From NCBI GenBank assembly GCA_013177805.1, contig JABLXU010000010.1, positions 1-64,000 on the forward strand: 64,000 bases of DNA, in the 5' to 3' direction. Below, piece by piece: positions 41,360 through 51,663 of the stretch (positions are counted from its first letter, which is position 1; each line of letters starts with the position of its first letter). Below the pieces are notes generated by a model. It ran no database searches. It was given only the letters and a program-made list of their open reading frames with translations, and was not told the origin of the DNA. The position numbers and the translations under genes were made by a program. The DNA is from Candidatus Omnitrophota bacterium (GTDB lineage Bacteria > Hinthialibacterota > Hinthialibacteria > Hinthialibacterales > Hinthialibacteraceae).

Positions 41360-41565
41360 AACCGGAATCGAGGGGGAGTAAATGTTTTTTTACTTTTATG
41401 CCACTTTTACCATTTTCTTTGGAGATGAGGGAGACCATTAGGCTAAACGGTATCACTTCCATTTATTCAGGATACCTGTATTCAGGATACCTGCTCTGGC
41501 ATGATACAAGTAAATCACTTCAACTTGATTCCGCAGTGATATGGCATGAGAAGTGGGAAAGTCTG

Positions 41566-42105
41566 ATGGGAAAGCATTCGTTTACCCTGATCGAATTGCT
41601 GATTGTTGTGGCGATTATCGGGATTCTGGCGGCTATTGCCGTCCCTAATTTTCTGCATGCCCGTACCAAGGCCCAGGTGACCCGCGTTATCGCCGACATG
41701 AAAACCATGGACCAACAATTACGGCTCTATTGGCTGGATTACAACCGCCCCCCTGTTTCTGATTACGTACTGGGGAAAAATAGCATCATCCGCTTGTCGA
41801 CGCCTATGGCCTACATGTCATCTGTGCCGGTTGACCCCTACCGCGCAGGCAAGGCGGAATATAAACAAAGCTATGGAGACTTTTACAACTACTGGTACAA
41901 CGAAGAAGACCCATCCGGCCGGTACAAAACCGGAGGGACGGAATGGAACACCGAAGGCTGGGAGATTTATCTTCTTTCCCTGGGGCCTGGATTCAATCCC
42001 GATTTTATGTGGGTGACATACAATCCTTCCAATGGAATCATTTCCCGGGGAACCATTCGCTTCTTCACGCCCCGCCGCCTGCGGGATTGGACGGATTTGT
42101 TGTAA
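41566..42105 (+). CDS. prepilin-type N-terminal methylation domain protein (pseudopilin-like)
   Basis: MGKHSFTLIELLIVVAIIGILAAIAVPNFLHARTKAQVTRVIADMKTMDQQLRLY. ATG 41566 is in frame with the track ORF starting at 41314. Confidence 0.92.
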   Translation: MGKHSFTLIELLIVVAIIGILAAIAVPNFLHARTKAQVTRVIADMKTMDQQLRLYWLDYNRPPVSDYVLGKNSIIRLSTPMAYMSSVPVDPYRAGKAEYKQSYGDFYNYWYNEEDPSGRYKTGGTEWNTEGWEIYLLSLGPGFNPDFMWVTYNPSNGIISRGTIRFFTPRRLRDWTDLL

Positions 42106-42263
42106 AAGTGGTTCAATATAACCAATTCGTTTGTTTCGCCGGAGTGTTGCAGTCAAACAATCCCTTACAGCATACCACCATGTAACTGCGGTATCTCCCA
42201 TTCCAATGCCGATAGGCAACCAGTCCGGCAAAGAGCCATGATCAAGTTGTCCCTCTAATTTTC

Positions 42264-42293
42264 TTGACAAATCAAAATATTAATAGAGATAAT
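42264..42293 (+). promoter_or_regulatory. sigma70-type promoter
   Basis: TTGACA (42264-42269), 18-nt spacer, GATAAT (42288-42293), upstream of ATG 42364. Confidence 0.55.
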
Positions 42294-42363
42294 GATCCAA
42301 CTTGGTGATCTGTACCATTTCGCGCTTCAACGGAACGGCGCTCAAGGGAGAGGAGCAAAACCG

Positions 42364-43620
42364 ATGAGATGGTTTTTCCCCAAGATGATAGGGTATAGCA
42401 CATTGGTGATGATTGGCCTGGCGGGCAGCGCGGCCGCGCAACTGGCGGCGCCCACGTTGACTATTGAACCTCCTCAACCCCGGGGATTGGACGACGTCAC
42501 GTTGATCGGATCCGGTTTTTCGGGAACCGGCGGCGCGGTGTTGTCCGCGGCTACATTTCAGTTAGCGGCTGACGCGGATTTCACAAAAATCTACCTGGTG
42601 TTCACGAATTCCATCTCCGCGGATGGTTCCACACCGGCTTCGACGCGCTACGTAGTGGAGAACGACCGTTTCCCGGCCAACCGGCCCTTATATGCCCGTG
42701 TCCAATACCAAGATTCATTGGGTAATGTTTCGGCGTGGTCGGATGGCGTCACAATCACCCTGGGTGATCCACCCGGATTGAAATTGATCTATTCCAACGA
42801 TTTTGAAAGCGTACCGGTCGACACCATCCCGGAGGGGTGGGAGGTGTTCACCACGACAGACGACACGGGCCCGCAAGGTTCGTATTATTATCCCGAATTG
42901 CGGCAATGGGTGGTGAAGGACGTTGAATTCTTGAACACCTTGCTTTATTACCCGAGTTACGGAGATCCCAGTGTGGTGGAGACCGAACTGAAGATCGCGG
43001 ACGGGCACACATTGGTGGCCGACTCCGGCGATTATGTGGACGCGCAGAATTTTTTTGAGACCCATATCATCACGCATGAATTCGACTTCACCGGCATTAC
43101 GGATATCGTGGTGGCTTTCAATAGCAATTACATTCAAAACCAAGACAATATCGCCATGCTGGAATACACCACCGACAACGGCACGGTGGACATCACCGCC
43201 GGGGCCGGCATCACGGGATGGCCAGTGGGTACTTGGTATCCGGTTTTGTATTACCTGGACCGGGACCGGATCATATACGATGAAACCGGCGCTATGAACA
43301 TTCCCGCGACTTTGGAGGGGCGGGATGATAAAGGCTTCTCGTGGTATGAGTATATTTTTGCCGATGAAACGGTGGGCGACGAAGAAGTCGCCAAACATAT
43401 CCTTCCGCGGTTGGATGACCCAGTCATGGGCCCGGGAGGTGTGAACGGCGAATACGATTCCAAGCGCTGGGAACGGTTCCGGATCCCTCATTTGGACAAT
43501 CAGCCCTCGATCAAGTTCCGATTCGCTTTTCAGGGATCGTGGAGCTGGTTCTGGACAATTGATAATTTCCAAATCTGGGGAAATGACGGAACCTCGGTAT
43601 CCGATTGGGCGTTGTATTGA
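42364..43620 (+). CDS. secreted hypothetical protein
   Basis: Signal peptide MRWFFPKMIGYSTLVMIGLAGSAAAQ; Fn3/adhesin-like extracellular sequence ending KFRFAFQGSWSWFWTIDNFQIWGND. Confidence 0.75.
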   Translation: MRWFFPKMIGYSTLVMIGLAGSAAAQLAAPTLTIEPPQPRGLDDVTLIGSGFSGTGGAVLSAATFQLAADADFTKIYLVFTNSISADGSTPASTRYVVENDRFPANRPLYARVQYQDSLGNVSAWSDGVTITLGDPPGLKLIYSNDFESVPVDTIPEGWEVFTTTDDTGPQGSYYYPELRQWVVKDVEFLNTLLYYPSYGDPSVVETELKIADGHTLVADSGDYVDAQNFFETHIITHEFDFTGITDIVVAFNSNYIQNQDNIAMLEYTTDNGTVDITAGAGITGWPVGTWYPVLYYLDRDRIIYDETGAMNIPATLEGRDDKGFSWYEYIFADETVGDEEVAKHILPRLDDPVMGPGGVNGEYDSKRWERFRIPHLDNQPSIKFRFAFQGSWSWFWTIDNFQIWGNDGTSVSDWALY

Positions 43621-43665
43621 TGAGAAGCCGAGTACGGGCCGGGGCGCATTTCCAGGTCGATTCCG

Positions 43666-44295
43666 ATGAAACAGAATGGCTTCACCCTGATCGAGTTGTT
43701 GATCGTGGTGGCGATTATCGGCATTTTGGCGGCGATCGCGGTCCCCAATTTTCTGAACGCGCAAATCCGGGCCAAGGTGGCCCGTGTGTACGCAGATATG
43801 CGTTCCTTGGGTACGGCCGTGGAAATGTACCAGGTGGATCACAATGTGTACCCCTGCGACGGGCAGGAACCCGACTGCCTGTCGCCTTGGGCTACGCAAA
43901 GTTGGCGGTTGACTACGCCCGTGGCCTATATCTCCAGCGTTCCCTTGGATCCCTGGGCGGATCAGACTCCCTGGGAAGACAAAGCGGTCAAGCATTACTG
44001 GTACACGACACGCGAAGGATATGGCGGGGTACGGGCGGCCGGACGCCAAACCGCGGTAGCGGGTCGGAAAAATGTCCGCTTATACGATCCTCCGCGCGAC
44101 CAGTTCCGGTTTGGTTTTACGTCGCCGGGGCCGGACAAATGCTGGGAGTGGGATCGCCCGTATTACCCCGAATTTTCCAAGGCCTACGTGGGCGATGTGC
44201 TTTATTACGATTCCAGCAATGGGATCATTTCCAATGGCGACTTGTATATGTTCGGGCCAGGGAACGCCTACAATCCGCCGGCGGACTTTATGTGA
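43666..44295 (+). CDS. prepilin-type N-terminal methylation domain protein (pseudopilin-like)
   Basis: MKQNGFTLIELLIVVAIIGILAAIAVPNFLNAQIRAKVARVYADMRSLGTAVEMYQVDHNVYP. Confidence 0.93.
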   Translation: MKQNGFTLIELLIVVAIIGILAAIAVPNFLNAQIRAKVARVYADMRSLGTAVEMYQVDHNVYPCDGQEPDCLSPWATQSWRLTTPVAYISSVPLDPWADQTPWEDKAVKHYWYTTREGYGGVRAAGRQTAVAGRKNVRLYDPPRDQFRFGFTSPGPDKCWEWDRPYYPEFSKAYVGDVLYYDSSNGIISNGDLYMFGPGNAYNPPADFM

Positions 44296-44738
44296 TATTC
44301 TAAATTTGTAAATTAAAATCCATTAAAAATAAGATTCCCCAAAATTCGTGGCAGAACTTACTTCATTAAAAAAAATGCATGGGATCAATTGTGGTATTAC
44401 CGTTTCGGCACTTTTTTTGAACCGCCGCAACGATTTTTTCTGCCGAAATTCCAGCAGGTTGGTTATTGGAACCGGCTCTCACCGATCTATGTGCGTAGAC
44501 CTATCCTTCCCCCGCCGGACAAGACGGGTTTCAATGGACCTTTTGGAATGTCCTCCATCCTGTATACATGGAATTGGTTGAAATTACGGCCCTTAAATTG
44601 AACGATCCGTGGAGAATAAGAAGAGTTTAAGAAACAGATTTTCTACCCGATAATTCTAGTAACAAAAAGAAATCCATGATACACTGCATTAGATGAGTCA
44701 AGTGACCCGTTTTATGTGAAATAGGGTGAGGGCGTTGT

Positions 44739-45065
44739 GTGCCTGAAGAAAGAGGTGGTGCAATGCCCAGGCGTGATTCCTTGTGCCATTGTATTATCTG
44801 CGGGCGGCCGTCGGAGACCGTGGTTTGTATGCGCTGTTTTTTTCAATACAAACCACAGATGTATGCTGCGCACCGGGACGAATATTATACCGGACCGGAA
44901 ATTCAAAATGATAGCAGGGAAGGCGGCCTGCCACCTGTTGTGTGGGATGAGGAAATCGACAATAACTCGCAACCGCAACGTATGGAAGAAATAACCCCTC
45001 CGAATCCTCCTTCCGTGAAACAATCGGTAGTCTCATGGCTTTCCCGGTTACCCCGGTTCAGTTGA
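44739..45065 (+). CDS. small putative zinc-ribbon protein
   Basis: CHCIICGRPSETVVCMRCFFQY contains two CxxC pairs; ATG 44763 is an alternative start. Confidence 0.45.
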   Translation: MPEERGGAMPRRDSLCHCIICGRPSETVVCMRCFFQYKPQMYAAHRDEYYTGPEIQNDSREGGLPPVVWDEEIDNNSQPQRMEEITPPNPPSVKQSVVSWLSRLPRFS

Positions 45066-45093
45066 ATTACATGAAAACGCGGGTAGGAGCATG

Positions 45094-45120
45094 AAAAAAG
45101 GCCGTGAGAACGGCCTTTTT
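45094..45120. terminator. bidirectional rho-independent terminator between convergent genes
   Basis: AAAAAAGGCCGTGAGAACGGCCTTTTT. Confidence 0.85.
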
Positions 45121-45156
45121 AGCGAATGCGGGGGAAATCCGGACTCCGTTACGACA

Positions 45157-46800
45157 TTACGATGCCAGACCCTCCAGAAAACCTTTCAACCGTTGCGCCC
45201 GCAAGGGGTGGCGGAGTTTGCGGATCGCCTTGGTTTCGATCTGCCGTACCCGTTCACGGGTGATGCCGAAACGGTTGCCGACCTCTTCCAATTTGCGGGG
45301 TTGCCCGTCATCCAAGCCATAACGCAACCGCAAGACCGCTTCTTCGCGTTCGGTCAAGGTTTCCAGCGCCTGTTCGATCTCCCCTTCCAGCGAATTATGA
45401 CTGGCGTTATCAACGGGTGAATCGACCGACACATCCTCGATGAAGTCCCCAAGGAAACTATCTTCGCTTTCGTTAATGGGAGTCTCAAGCGACACCGCCC
45501 GTTGCACCACGCGCGCCAGTTTCATGTATTTTTTGATCGGAATATCCACCCGGTTGGAGATCTCCTCCGGCGTCGGTTCTCGGCCCAGTTCCTGTTGCAG
45601 TTCCTCGGACGCCTTCGTAATCCGGTGCCACGTGCCTTGCAACCCGACGGGGATGCGGATGTCATGCGCTTGGCTTGCGCAGGCCCTCGAGATCGCCTGG
45701 CGGATCCACCACGTGGCGTACGTGCTGAACTTGAAACCCAGCAGGTGATCGAATTTCTCCGCCGCACGCATCAAGCCGATATTTCCCTCCTGGATCAAAT
45801 CCAAGAGATGAACCCCGCGGTGCCGGAATCCCTTGGCCACAGAAACCACCAGGCGCAAATTGGCGCGCACCAGGTCCATTTTCGCCCGCTGGGCTTCTCT
45901 CTCGCCCTTGCGGATGATTTTGACCGCGCGGAACAAGCGGTAAGGGTCATCTCCCGCGTCCGTGATTTTCTGCAGAACGGCTTTGCTTTCCGCCAACTTG
46001 GCGATGTGACATTGAATTTCTTCTTTTTTCAGGTGGATCTTGCGTGAGAGCGCCAATATACTTTTATCAGACAAGCGGGTCCGGGAAGTCAACTGTTGAG
46101 ATTGTTTGGGGGTGATTTTGAGAAGTGCTTCGATCCGGTTGCTTTCCTTGATCGCCCGGTCGGCCTGGATCGCGCGGCGCTTGAGATCCGTGGCTACCTC
46201 TTGGATGGTTTCCGGCGCGAAACCCAACTTGTATAGATCTTCTCCTCCTTTGAAAAACAACTCCTTGGCTTTGGCGGGATCGGATGGGTGGATCGCCATG
46301 GCGTCCTTCATTTTGACGATCATCCGCTCCAATTTGCGGCGCAGGTTGGCTACGTAACGGGTGACTTCTTTTTCTGTCTTCGCGTTTTCCGGCGCGGTAT
46401 TCATAATGACATCCAGCCGCCGGGTTCCTTTTTTCACTCCCTCCACAATTTCGATCAGGTCGCGCAGGGCTTGAAAACTTTGGGCAACCCCGATGCAGAT
46501 CTTCTGACGGCCGTCCTGCATCCGTTGGGATATTTCCTGCTCATTTTCCTTGGTCAGGAGGGGAATGCTGCCGATTTCCCGCAGATACAGACGAAGACTA
46601 TTGTGAGCCGAGCGCCGATGCGAGACTTTGTCCACGAACCGGTCCACCTCGCTGGCCGCGGGAATCTGCAGGTGGCGGGTGGCGGAAGGAAAGTAGGAAT
46701 GTTCATCCTCTTCCTCCAACTCAAGTCCCAGGCTTAACGTTTCGTCATCCAAGAGATCTACATCTTTGTACAAGCTGGTTGGCGCAAGCGCATACGTCAT
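45157..46800 (-). CDS. rpoD: primary RNA polymerase sigma factor (RpoD/SigA)
   Basis: Region 1.2 [28 protein letters not shown]; region 2 [60 protein letters not shown]; region 4 [51 protein letters not shown]. Start at 46800 has a good RBS. Confidence 0.97.
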   Translation of the reverse strand: MTYALAPTSLYKDVDLLDDETLSLGLELEEEDEHSYFPSATRHLQIPAASEVDRFVDKVSHRRSAHNSLRLYLREIGSIPLLTKENEQEISQRMQDGRQKICIGVAQSFQALRDLIEIVEGVKKGTRRLDVIMNTAPENAKTEKEVTRYVANLRRKLERMIVKMKDAMAIHPSDPAKAKELFFKGGEDLYKLGFAPETIQEVATDLKRRAIQADRAIKESNRIEALLKITPKQSQQLTSRTRLSDKSILALSRKIHLKKEEIQCHIAKLAESKAVLQKITDAGDDPYRLFRAVKIIRKGEREAQRAKMDLVRANLRLVVSVAKGFRHRGVHLLDLIQEGNIGLMRAAEKFDHLLGFKFSTYATWWIRQAISRACASQAHDIRIPVGLQGTWHRITKASEELQQELGREPTPEEISNRVDIPIKKYMKLARVVQRAVSLETPINESEDSFLGDFIEDVSVDSPVDNASHNSLEGEIEQALETLTEREEAVLRLRYGLDDGQPRKLEEVGNRFGITRERVRQIETKAIRKLRHPLRAQRLKGFLEGLAS

Positions 46801-47062
46801 AGAACAACCACTCCTCAACCTTCTGGTTTTCGAGATGTATTCCATAGAAATCCACCCGGACCGGTTGCATCCAACCCATCCAGGTATTCCCCTATTGTCG
46901 ACATCTCCTGCCCAACGATCCCTCGGCCAGGGCTAAGGCACCGGATCGGATGCGATTCTTCTCCGCCGGAATCATTTAGTCCTACATTACAATCCGGATT
47001 CTGGCCTTACCGCGTACCGCCCGTTTCCCGCAGTTTCTCTCTCGATTTTGCCCCCTCAGTTC

Positions 47063-47092
47063 ACATTACCATGCGTGTAATCCCCCTGTCAA
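47063..47092 (-). promoter_or_regulatory. sigma70-type promoter for rpoD
   Basis: Minus strand TTGACA-N18-TAATGT; would give a leader of about 260 nt. Confidence 0.45.
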
Positions 47093-47351
47093 GATTTTTT
47101 CGGAAATATTATATAAAACATTGTATTCTTTCTTATTTTATCAAGTGGATGGGTTACTAGAGGTGAACGAATTTCTATGGCATCCTATCGTTAAGTTCGC
47201 CGATTTATTAGAATGATGGAAGTGCAAGCCGTTTCCCTGGTTGGAAGTATACTTACTCCATCGCGAAATGTAACCCAGTGGTCTCCAAACCGGGCAAGGC
47301 CGGAATAGGGAGGAGTGGGGATACAAGTTTGGTTTCTTCACCACCTTTGAA

Positions 47352-48176
47352 ATGTGCAAAAATTTTATTTCAATACTTTTCCTGTGGATTGTTTGCGGTT
47401 TCTCCGTCTTCGCCGACGACGATCCCCACCCGGGGACACGGCCGTTTCAGATGCTGCTATGGCCCGGCCGCGGTTCGTTGATCCACACCGCCACTTCGGA
47501 AGAATGGGTGGTTAAGCACCTGTATGATGCCTGGCATGAGGGCAATTTGTTGACCTATACGGGCCGTACTCTCCGGATCATTACTCAAGCCGGCGGCTCC
47601 TTGGATAAATATCTTCGGATTGTCTTGAATTCACGGCCGGAATGTATCGAAGGGGATCCGGGATTGATCGAACGGGAAATCAACCAATCCGGCCGCTTGT
47701 ATGTTCCGCTTTTGCAAGTCAATTGGGAAAAAAACGCCAGACGCCCTTCCATGATTGGCGAAATTCTTTTTTTGGAACATACCGAATCTTGGAAAGGGAC
47801 TTTGGGAGTGATCCATCCGCATTACGGAATCGGCGGGGGAATCCAGCTGGCGTATTGGAAAGAGCAACAAGGCCGCGAGCCCCCATGGATCGCTCTTCAC
47901 AGTGCCGAGGAGGTTTTGAGGCATTTGTTCGTGGGGAGCATCCAGGCAGCCGCCGTTCCCGAAGGAGCGATCGATGCCTTCCTGCGCGGCCACAACCGGT
48001 TGGACCTCTTGGACCGGATTATTCGTGTCCGGGTCCCCACGGCGGATTCGTATCCGGTTATCTACCTGCGCCAGGATCTTTACGAAAATCCCCGGATTCG
48101 AACCTTGATTTCAGAAACCTGGCTGCGGGATCATTTTTCGTCCTGGCTGCAACCCGCTCCCCTAACCGTGCGGTAG
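47352..48176 (+). CDS. putative periplasmic substrate-binding-like protein (PhnD-type fold suspected)
   Basis: Signal peptide MCKNFISILFLWIVCGFSVFA; VGSIQAAAVPEGAIDAFLRGHNRLDLLDRIIRVRVPTADSYPVIYLRQDL resembles the second lobe of PhnD-like proteins. Confidence 0.45.
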   Translation: MCKNFISILFLWIVCGFSVFADDDPHPGTRPFQMLLWPGRGSLIHTATSEEWVVKHLYDAWHEGNLLTYTGRTLRIITQAGGSLDKYLRIVLNSRPECIEGDPGLIEREINQSGRLYVPLLQVNWEKNARRPSMIGEILFLEHTESWKGTLGVIHPHYGIGGGIQLAYWKEQQGREPPWIALHSAEEVLRHLFVGSIQAAAVPEGAIDAFLRGHNRLDLLDRIIRVRVPTADSYPVIYLRQDLYENPRIRTLISETWLRDHFSSWLQPAPLTVR

Positions 48177-48450
48177 ATAGGGATTGCGACAGGGCCGATG
48201 CCCGGACGATCCTTTCCCTTACGGGTGTGGCTTCTTCCGGTCATCTCTTTTTCCACAGTGGAGACGTAAAAGCAGAATCGGTTCCACATGCGGCACCGCC
48301 ATCAGGATAATTGAAAAACAGGAAAAATTTGCCTTGACCTGAAAAGATGGATAATTTATACTCTTGCCAGAAGATAGTGCTTTTTGATTCAAGCCATTTC
48401 TATTTCTACATAAATCCCCTATTTTGATTGATTTGGGGTGGAATATCACA

Positions 48451-48909
48451 ATGCCCGGTTCCGCCTTGCCTCAAGAAATGGAATCCGCTCTGCGGGACGA
48501 ATACGAGGGCTACGAGCGGCTTTTGCGGCTTTCGGAAGAGCAGATTTCCGTGTTGCGCCAAGCGGACCCTGATATCGAAAAGGCGGCCGCACTTATGCAC
48601 CAAAAAGTCAAATTGGCTGGAGAATTGCGTGCGATTGAACACGGGCATGCCGATTTAAAGGAGAGATGGGAACAAGAATACTCTATTTGTTCGGATGCCG
48701 AACGCCAAGCAGTGGCGCGGATGCGGGACCAGACGGTAGCGGTTATCGAGCGGTTGTTGCAGTTGGAAAACGAGACCATCGAGGCCTTGCATGCGTGCAA
48801 AATGGAAGTGGGCCGCCGGCTCAACGCCCTGCAACAAGGCCGCCACGCGGCCAACGCCTATTTCACGCCCGAACGCCAGCCACCCCGGTTTGTCGATAAA
48901 TTCAAGTAA
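48451..48909 (+). CDS. FlgN-like flagellar chaperone (putative)
   Basis: All-helical MPGSALPQEMESALRDEYEGYERLLRLSEEQISVLRQADPDIEKAAALMHQKVKLAGELRAIE; upstream of flagellar genes. Confidence 0.5.
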   Translation: MPGSALPQEMESALRDEYEGYERLLRLSEEQISVLRQADPDIEKAAALMHQKVKLAGELRAIEHGHADLKERWEQEYSICSDAERQAVARMRDQTVAVIERLLQLENETIEALHACKMEVGRRLNALQQGRHAANAYFTPERQPPRFVDKFK

Positions 48910-48978
48910 TTCAATTTATTGTGATGCGATTCTTTTTTTGATTTGGATTCATTGCATTGGGTTTGAGGGTACAAAAAC

Positions 48979-50187
48979 GTGGACAACATGCGTCATCCCC
49001 ATCCCACCGGGGATCTTTCCGCCTTGGCCAAGGCCGATCCCCAGACTTTACAAAATTTATACGCTCTCTACAACGAGAACACGGAAAAGCTGCGTCTAGC
49101 CTTTGAGCGGCTCGAAAAACGTTTTCGGGAAATTGATCCTTACAATATTTACAATTCGATTACCGAAGCCCTCATCACTCTCGATCAGGAAGAAAAAATC
49201 CTCACCTTCAACTCAGCCGCGGAAAAAATATTCGGGTTGCGCGAACGTGACGTGATCGACCAACCCTTCCGGGATTGCCTTCCCGTTTGCGCCGCTTCCT
49301 TAGCCGATTACCGCTTTTCTGGTTCCACCGAAAACCGTTACGAAATCACCTTCCGCGATGAACGCGGCGATCCGGTGGTTTTGCGCGGCCGGTATTCCCC
49401 CCTTCTGGACCGCGACGGCGTTGAAATCGGCACGACCTGTCTTTTCACCGACCTCAGCCTCGAGCGGCTGTTGGAAGAAAAAGCCCGCCGCGCCGGCCGG
49501 TTGACCGCCCTTGGGGAACTCGCCGCCGGCGTGGCCCATGAAATGCGCAACCCCCTCACCACCATCCGCGGGTACTTGCAGATCCTCCCCGCCTGCAAGG
49601 ACGATGAAGGTTTCATCCAGGAATTTTCCGAAAACCTGATCCGCGAGATCGACCGCCTGACCCGCCTCACCGATGACATGCTCAATATGGCCAAACCCAT
49701 TTCCCCCGAGTTGCCGGTGGAGTCCATGTCGGCCGTCGTCCTGGATACGCTTCACTTTCTGGCCGATCAGTTCACGGCCCGCGGCATCCGCCTCCGGGTC
49801 GGTGAGGACCGGGATGGATCTCCCGTGCGGATGGACCGGGATCGAATCAAGCAAGTCATGATCAATCTCCTGGTGAACGCCATGGAAGCCATTGGCGAGA
49901 ACGGGGAGGTGGAAATCCGGTTTTCACGCCGGTTGGAAAAGATGGACGAGAACCAGCCGCCGCGGACCTTCGCGGTTACGGAAGTGGTTGACAACGGTCC
50001 GGGTATTCCCCCCCATTGGCTGGACCGGATCTTCGATCCCTTTTTCACGACCAAGGATACGGGGACGGGCCTGGGACTGGCGTTGTCCCACCGGATTGTG
50101 GAAGAGCATGGGGGATTTATCCGGGTTGACAGTGCGCCGGGAGAAGGCACGCGTTTTTGGGTGCTGCTTCCCATGGCCGAAGGCTGA
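48979..50187 (+). CDS. PAS-domain sensor histidine kinase
   Basis: PAS-like region; H-box LGELAAGVAHEMRNPLTTIRGYLQIL; HATPase motifs MINLLVNAMEAIGENGE, DNGPGIPPHWLDRIFDPFFTTKDTGTGLGLALSHRIVEEHGG. Confidence 0.95.
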   Translation: MDNMRHPHPTGDLSALAKADPQTLQNLYALYNENTEKLRLAFERLEKRFREIDPYNIYNSITEALITLDQEEKILTFNSAAEKIFGLRERDVIDQPFRDCLPVCAASLADYRFSGSTENRYEITFRDERGDPVVLRGRYSPLLDRDGVEIGTTCLFTDLSLERLLEEKARRAGRLTALGELAAGVAHEMRNPLTTIRGYLQILPACKDDEGFIQEFSENLIREIDRLTRLTDDMLNMAKPISPELPVESMSAVVLDTLHFLADQFTARGIRLRVGEDRDGSPVRMDRDRIKQVMINLLVNAMEAIGENGEVEIRFSRRLEKMDENQPPRTFAVTEVVDNGPGIPPHWLDRIFDPFFTTKDTGTGLGLALSHRIVEEHGGFIRVDSAPGEGTRFWVLLPMAEG

Positions 50188-50214
50188 CATCGATTTTTTT
50201 GCCGTGTTGGAGGG

Positions 50215-51624
50215 ATGATGGCTCAGAAAAAAATTCTCATAGTGGACGATGAAATCGGTATTCAAAACCTGCTGACCCGGGTTTTGAAAGGGGAAGGCTA
50301 CGACGTCCGGTCGGCCGGCAACGGCGGTCTGGCCTTGAAAATGGCCCAGGAGGATTTGCCGGATCTAGTGTTGTGCGACATCAAAATGCCTGGCAAGGAT
50401 GGCATCGAAATCCTGGCCGAACTCAAACAAATGTCGCCGAAGATCGAGGTCATCATGCTTACCGCATACTCCACCGTGGAAAGCGCGGTGACCGCGATGA
50501 AACTCGGGGCGGCTGATTATCTCAAAAAACCGGTCGATATCGAAGAATTGAAAATCGTGATCGTGAAAACCCTGGGTATCGCCGAACTTAAGCGCGAAAA
50601 TTTGGCCTTGCGGCAGCAGGTCGGCCTCCGGTATGGCATCGATCACATCGTCGGCAAAGACCCCCAGATGCTCAAAATCTTCGATCTGATCCGCACCGTG
50701 GCCCCCACCCCCAGCACCGTTCTGATTCACGGGGAAAGCGGCACGGGCAAGGAACTTATCGCCGGGGCGATTCATCATCACAGCCCCCGGTCCAACAAAC
50801 CGTTCGTAAAAGTCAATTGCGCGGCTATCTCGGAAGAGCTGCTGGAGAGCGAATTATTCGGGCACGAGAAAGGCGCGTTCACCGGCGCGGTACGCGCCAA
50901 CGAGGGCAAATTCATGCTGGCCGACGGCGGCTCCATTCTGCTGGATGAGGTCAGTGAAATGAGCCCCAAATTGCAAGCCAAACTTCTGCGTGTACTTCAG
51001 GAAAAAGAGGTCGATAAAGTAGGGGGGCGGGAACCGGTGAAGGTGGATGTCCGCGTCATGGCCACTACCAACCGCAACCTGGAGGAGCAGATCCAGAAAG
51101 GCGCGTTCCGCGAAGATTTGTACTACCGGTTGAACGTGGTGACTATCGCATTTCCACCTCTCCGCGAACGCAAGGGCGATATTCCCATCCTGACCCGGCA
51201 TTTCGTGGAAAAATATAACAAGGAGATGAACAAAAAAATTCATGGGATCAGCCGCGAAGCCGAGCAATGCCTGCTCCGGTATCATTGGCCCGGCAATGTG
51301 CGGCAACTGGAAAATTGCATTGAACGGGCCATTGTGCTTTGTCCGGGACCGGTCATTGAGATCGATCATCTGTCCCCTGACGTGGTTCAGGCCGCCATGC
51401 GCCCTTCGGGCCAGGAAATCAAGGAAATCCAAGCGGGCATCACGGTGGCGGAAATGGAAAAGAAACTCATTTTCGAAACATTGAAATACACCCAATACAA
51501 CCGCACCCGCGCGGCGGAAATGCTGGGGATCAGCATTCGCACCCTGCGCAATAAATTGAATGAATACCGCAGTGAAGAGGCCGCCGGCGAAGGATACGGG
51601 CCGTTTTCTACACAGGCGTGCTGA
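50215..51624 (+). CDS. sigma54-dependent response regulator, NtrC/FlgR-type
   Basis: KKILIVDDEIGIQNLLTRVL, LVLCDIKMPGKDGIEIL, HGESGTGKELIAGAIHHHS, ESELFGHEKGAFTGA, ADGGSILLDEVSEMS, Fis-type RTRAAEMLGISIRTLRNKLNEY. Confidence 0.97.
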   Translation: MMAQKKILIVDDEIGIQNLLTRVLKGEGYDVRSAGNGGLALKMAQEDLPDLVLCDIKMPGKDGIEILAELKQMSPKIEVIMLTAYSTVESAVTAMKLGAADYLKKPVDIEELKIVIVKTLGIAELKRENLALRQQVGLRYGIDHIVGKDPQMLKIFDLIRTVAPTPSTVLIHGESGTGKELIAGAIHHHSPRSNKPFVKVNCAAISEELLESELFGHEKGAFTGAVRANEGKFMLADGGSILLDEVSEMSPKLQAKLLRVLQEKEVDKVGGREPVKVDVRVMATTNRNLEEQIQKGAFREDLYYRLNVVTIAFPPLRERKGDIPILTRHFVEKYNKEMNKKIHGISREAEQCLLRYHWPGNVRQLENCIERAIVLCPGPVIEIDHLSPDVVQAAMRPSGQEIKEIQAGITVAEMEKKLIFETLKYTQYNRTRAAEMLGISIRTLRNKLNEYRSEEAAGEGYGPFSTQAC

Positions 51625-51663
51625 TTTTCCGGCCCCAGTCTCTAGGTGTAAGGATGTTCCCCG

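Noticed and set aside
42715-44049. 444-aa minus ORF
   Set aside because: Antisense to a secreted protein and a clear prepilin gene.
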